A DNA stretch of 64,000 bases from Incurvaria masculella (lineage: Eukaryota > Arthropoda > Insecta > Lepidoptera > Incurvariidae). How positions within the stretch are numbered: position 1 is the first letter of the stretch; every line of letters begins with the position of its first letter. Under the pieces are notes generated by a model. It was not told the origin of the DNA. It saw only the letters and a list, made by a program, of their open reading frames with translations, and did not search any database. Location of the stretch: assembly GCA_946894095.1 (NCBI GenBank), contig OX335644.1, positions 23,231,595-23,295,594 of the forward strand. Reading direction: 5' to 3'. This document shows, in pieces, positions 55,501 to 61,500 of this stretch. Made by a program: the position numbers and the translations under genes.

Positions 55501-58500
55501 ACTTAAAACAATTTTTGAAAGGCGTTTTCACAGGTCTAAAAAAAACATGAAAAATGTGTTCTATATCGAAAATAGAAAACGTTAGATTGGTACATACAAA
55601 TGCCTTTAACAATGTTTTAAATGTTAAGGTATTGAAAATGTACTGTTTTGTGCTCATTCAAATGCGAATATATCATAAATTAGTCGTCAGATTTTAATGA
55701 AGTTTTCATCATTTTAAATAACACTTCAACGACTCCATAAGCATGAAAAACCGGCCATGTGCGAGTCTGACTCGCACACGAAGGGTTCCGTACCGTCTTA
55801 CAAGGCATAACACAAAAAAGTTTTGTACGTAATTTTGACAATTTTTTAATTCCATATTTTTTGCTTATGGAGTATTTAACGTGCTATCTCTAATGGGGAA
55901 AACCTTATTCAAATCTGTATATACGGTACATACATTTGGATCGGTATGAATGCCTCTTTCTTTAAAATTCGTTTAAAAACCTTTGAAAATTTTAAATGTG
56001 TGAAAATATAAATACCGTTGATCTTTGTTTGCTCATGGAGTCTTCAACCTATTACTTTGAATGGTGAAAACTTTATTAAAATCTGACTTTTAATTTCCGA
56101 GATATTCGCATGTGAATACTGTCGAAACAGTACATTTTCCATACATTAAAAACTTAAAACAATTTTAAAGAGGCTTGTTCACCGGTCTGATAAAAACATG
56201 AAAAATGTGTTCTATATCAAAAATAGATAACATTGGATCGGTGAAAATGCCTTTAACAATGTTTTAAATATAAAGGTATTGAAAATTTACTGTTTTGAGC
56301 GTATTAAAATGCGAATATCTCGTAAATTAGTCGTCAGATTTTAATGAAGTTTTCATCATTTAAAATAACACGTCAACGACTCCATGGGCATGAAAAACCG
56401 GCCATGTGCGAGTCTGACTCGCACACGAAGGGTTCCGTACCATCGTACAAGATATATCACAAAAAAGTTTTGTATGTAATCTTCATAATTTTTGGTTCCA
56501 TATTTTTTTCTAATGGAGTCTTTGCCGAGCTATCTCTAATGGTGAAAACCTCATTTAAATCTGTGTATACGGTATAAACATTTGTATCGGTATAAATGCC
56601 TCTTTCTTTAAAATTCCTTTAAAAAAATTTGAAAATTTTAAATGTGTGATAATATGAATACCGTTCATCTTTGTTTGCTAATGGAGTCTTCAACCTGTTA
56701 TTTTAAATGATGAAAACTTAATTAAAATCTGACGACTCATTTACGAGATATTCGCATTTGAATACACTCAAAACAGTAAATTTTCCATACTTTTAAATTT
56801 AAAACATTATTTAAGGCATTTTTTTTTACCTATTGAACGTTGCCTATTTTCGATATTGAACATATTTTTTATGTTTTTTTTAAATCGGTAAAAAATCCTT
56901 TTAATTATATTTTTGAAATTTTACTGTACAATTTTGACAGTATTGACATGCGAATATATCGGAAATTAATGGTCAGATTGAAATGAGGTTTTCACCATTA
57001 AAGATAGCAAGTCAAAGACTCCATAAGCGAAAAAAGATGGACGGTATTTTTATTTCCATACATTTAAAATTTAAAACATTGTTAAGACGCAAATGTATGT
57101 ACCGTATATACAGATTTGAATAAGGTTTTCCCCATTAGAGATAGCACGTTAAATACTCCATAAGCAAAAAATATGGAATTAAAAAATTGTCAAAATTACG
57201 TACAAAACTTTTTTGTGTTATGCCTTGTAAGACGGTACGGAACCCTTCGTGTGCGAGTCAGACTCGCACATGGCCGGTTTTTCATGCTTATGGAGTCGTT
57301 GAAGTGTTATTTAAAATGATGAAAACTTAATTAAAATCTGACGACTCATTTACGAGATATTCGCATTTGAATACACTCAAAACAGTAAATTTTCCATACT
57401 TTTAAATTTAAAACATTATTTAAGGCATTTTTTTTTACCTATTGAACGTTGCCTATTTTCGATATTGAACATATTTTTTATGTTTTTTTTAAATCGGTAA
57501 AAAATCCTTTTAATTATATTTTTGAAATTTTACTGTACAATTTTGACAGTATTGACATGCGAATATATCGGAAATTAATGGTCAGATTGAAATGAGGTTT
57601 TCACCATTAAAGATAGCAAGTCAAAGACTCCATAAGCGAAAAAAGATGGACGGTATTTTTATTTCCATACATTTAAAATTTAAAACATTGTTAAGACGCA
57701 TTTTCACCGATACTTTATACACCGACGATCTTTTTCATGCTAATGGAGTGAATATACTGATAAGTTGAATACATTATCAATTTTCTCTAGCCACATAAAA
57801 GTCAATATGAAGGAAACATAAAATGCACTTTTTTTTTTAATTCAAAGAAAAATCCGGTGGGTATAACATTTTATTTACTTTTTTAATCATATAACAACAT
57901 ATTAAAAACCGGCCAAGTGCGAGTCGGACTCGCACACGAAGAGTTCCGTACCATCGTAGAAAAAAAAACAAAAAAATCACGTTTTTTGTACGGGAGCCCC
58001 CTTTAATTTTAATTATTTTTTAATTTTACCTATTTGTTGTTATAGCGGCAAAATAAATACACACTCTGTGAAAATTTCAGCTGTCTACCTGTTACGGTTA
58101 CTGAGATACAGCCCTGTGACAGACGGACAGACGGACGGACGGACTGACGGACGGACGGACGGACGGACGGACGGACGGACGGACGGACGGACAGCGGAGG
58201 CTTAGTAATAGGGTTCCGTTTTCACCCTTTGGGTACGGAACCCTAAAAAGTAATAAATAAATAAAATACATACATACTCTGTGAAAATTTCACCTTCCTA
58301 CTTATTACGGTTCATAAGATAGAGCCCTGTGACAGACGGACGGATGGACGGACGGAGAGCGGAGGTTTAGTCATAGGGTTCCGTTGGCATCCTTTGGGTA
58401 CGGAACCCTAAAAAAGTAGTATTCAGAGTGGGCGGTCTAACTTGACGACCCGGATTATGTCCGTCCTATGTATTATTTTGCATGGTTAGTCCAGTGATAA

Positions 58501-61500
58501 TACGTATAAAATGATTACAGTTCACTCTGAATACAACTGCTAGAATCTACGAGTCGAGCCGGTTATAAAGATGTGTCACTTGTCATAGAAAACTTACACG
58601 AGTTATGCACGTACATGACCAATTTATTTACCAAAATCATCCGAAATGCTCGCCAGCTCCCAACTACGCGCTCGCTTTAGGTAACATTCGATTATGCACC
58701 ACCAAAGTAATTATTAGTATTATCTTTGCCACCACACTCCAAAGCCCCGCGCCTCGAGCGTTTCGTTGCCTCGAGCAAAGGTCGGCGCACACGCACACTT
58801 ACGCAATCACACATATTGAAACACGTGCCTCAGCCGCCGCTGCCGTCCCGCTTCGGCCTGCCTCAGCCTACCACCCGCGCTCATCTTGCCGTTTCAGCGC
58901 GAAATTCAAAGTTGCGTTAAACGCTGCAAAACTGACGGTCGTGTAACTTTTTTGTTGGATTCTGTTAAAAGTATCTTCGATTATATCTTTTATTGTCATT
59001 ATATTTCAAAAAGTGCGCGGGCCAATTATGCTGTTCACTTTATTTGGGCATTTGCAAAATATATGTGTTGCCAGTAACAATTTTGTTGGATTCTTTGAAA
59101 TTATCGATCTGATTAGAATTAAAAAACAATGTGTGACGACAGATTGGGCTGGCCAATTTTGCCGATTTTATGAGAGCGAAAACTGTGTATTTTTTAAAAA
59201 AAACTCGCTTTTGTGTAAAAAAATTGTTGGATTCCTGAACACATATATACCTATTAACCCATTTTATTAGACATTGAAAAGAAATTTGGCGGGCCATTTT
59301 TGCAGCAAATGATACCGCATATTTTGTGTTTTTGGCCAAAATACCTAAGTTCCGGGAAAAAAAAATGTTGGATTCTGAGTCATTCATATTTAAAACCTGT
59401 ATTTGTACACATTCTGAAGATTTCATGGACGGGCGAATTCATGCATGTCTCAAATGCCCCATTCAACGGAGTATATGTGTACAGATAGCTTCTCTATGTA
59501 AAGAGGAAGAGGAAAGAAAAGGTGGCGAAATAATTTTTTTAAAAAACCGGCCAAGTGCGAGACGGACTCGCACATGAAAGGTTCCGTACCATGGTACAAG
59601 ATTTAACACAAAAATCACGTTTTTTATATGGGGCCCCCTTATTTTTTTTATCTTGCCTATTTGTTGTTACAGCGGCAAAATAAATACACACCCTGTGAAA
59701 CTATCAGCTACATACCTATTACGGTTCATGAGATACAGCCCTGTGACGGACGGACGGACGGACGGACGGACGGACGGACGGACGGACGGACGGACGGACG
59801 GACGGACGGACGGACGGACGGACGGACGGATGGATGGACGGACAGTGGAGGCTTAGTAATAGGGTTCCGTTTTCACCCTTTGGGTACGGAACCCTAAACA
59901 ATACCGTTTTTAGAACTCAAGGACTTATCTAGCATAAGATAAATGCCGAACAACCATGCCTGTAAGTGAAGCAAAACAAGTAGATATGCTGTGAACGAAA
60001 ATATATCGTGTCAGACCACAGAACAAAGAAGGGATAGAAATAGCATAGACGAGGGTTTGTAAGGAAACCGCCGTGACTCTACGCACACGAACATGATTGT
60101 CTCCTATTTTCGATCACATTGAAATCGTTCCTCTGGTTGGCTACACATCATTGAAGCAAAATAAAGTATTTAATTTTCAAACGCAATCGAAACTAGGCCT
60201 TATTTCAAAACAGATTGATTTGTTAATGACCGACTTTTAACATGTAGTAATGACGTTCTCTAGTTGATCTACATGGAGCAAATCTTAAACTACAAATAAA
60301 ATGCAGGAAATGAAAATTAAGTTAAAGGATAAAGTAACCTTATGTGTATACAGCAAAGTTGCTTACTATTTGCGTTGTTATAGGTGATTTACGTCACACG
60401 ACAAAACCACGCGCTACTCGAATATGTCAAAGCTACTCATTTACAGTGTTGGGGTGTTTTGACGAAGCTAACAAAATATTACCGTATTATTTGGAAAATT
60501 ATTATAATCTGAGATAAAATGACTAAAAATATCGTACCACGACAAAGTAAGTCCTAATAAACAAAAAAGCCTCATTGTGATAATCAGTATTTACGGTCCT
60601 ATTTTCCGAACTGGAAGACTAGGCCTTAGTATTCATTGTATATCTAAGAAATAACATTCAAATATTGCAAATTGTGATTCTATTTGAAGCGAAGTGACAA
60701 TTTTCGTATCTTAGGACTGATAATAATATATGTAAAGGTTTTAATGTCACGGTATTAAATAGTACCGACGGTAAATTTATCGCACAAATATGATAAAATC
60801 CCAGCACTGCATAGTCATGAGAGCTACTCAATTAGGGATGTGGCTAAATCGTGACGTCATCCGTCAGAGTATCGATATATTTTGTACTACATTTTATTAA
60901 ACAATATATCGTAACGTTTTGACCGAGCGAAGCGCGAAGTTTCTCGTTTCAGCTTGGGCAAAAATGCTTTCGTATATCCGGCAAGCGGCTGTCCGCCTAT
61001 GCGGCTGTTCTCCTCTACAAGTCGCATTTCTAAACCGATTCTCGTGAAAGTTTGTGTCCAGGTTCGATCGCCAACCATAAACGTTTGCCCCCAACCACTA
61101 GATGTCAGTCAATATATTTATTTACCATTCAGAATCAGTTAGTTTAATCTAGCCTTTAAACATTAATTAAGAAATACTGAAACATACGATTCAGTTCATT
61201 ATTTAATAATTGTTTCCGTTATATTAATATACAAACAAAAACAGAGAGAGTGCAGATTTCAGATTACATTGTTTTTTTTTTTGTAATGTAGGTATAATAC
61301 ATAATTATATGCGAATTACTAAGTGATATACCGGAAACCAGCCTAGGTTGGTACAATAACATTCAATAAAATGCAGCCGGTGCGGTAATGAACCAGTACT
61401 CGTTTTCTGACTAGTTTAATATAGCCATAGCACTAAAGCTCTCTCGGGAATGCGGTGTAATATCCTAATTTAATAACAATTGTTGTTATATTAATCATCC

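Noticed and set aside
59040..59426. 128-aa frame in the right arm, partly shared with 49507-49734
   Set aside because: The left-arm version has a stop after about 75 residues and the sequence has no protein-like pattern; shared identity follows from the inverted repeat.
59719..59901. RPSVRPSV and TDGRTDGR repeat proteins (also near 1518 and 59628)
   Set aside because: Produced by the (GACG)n microsatellite in all frames; not genes.
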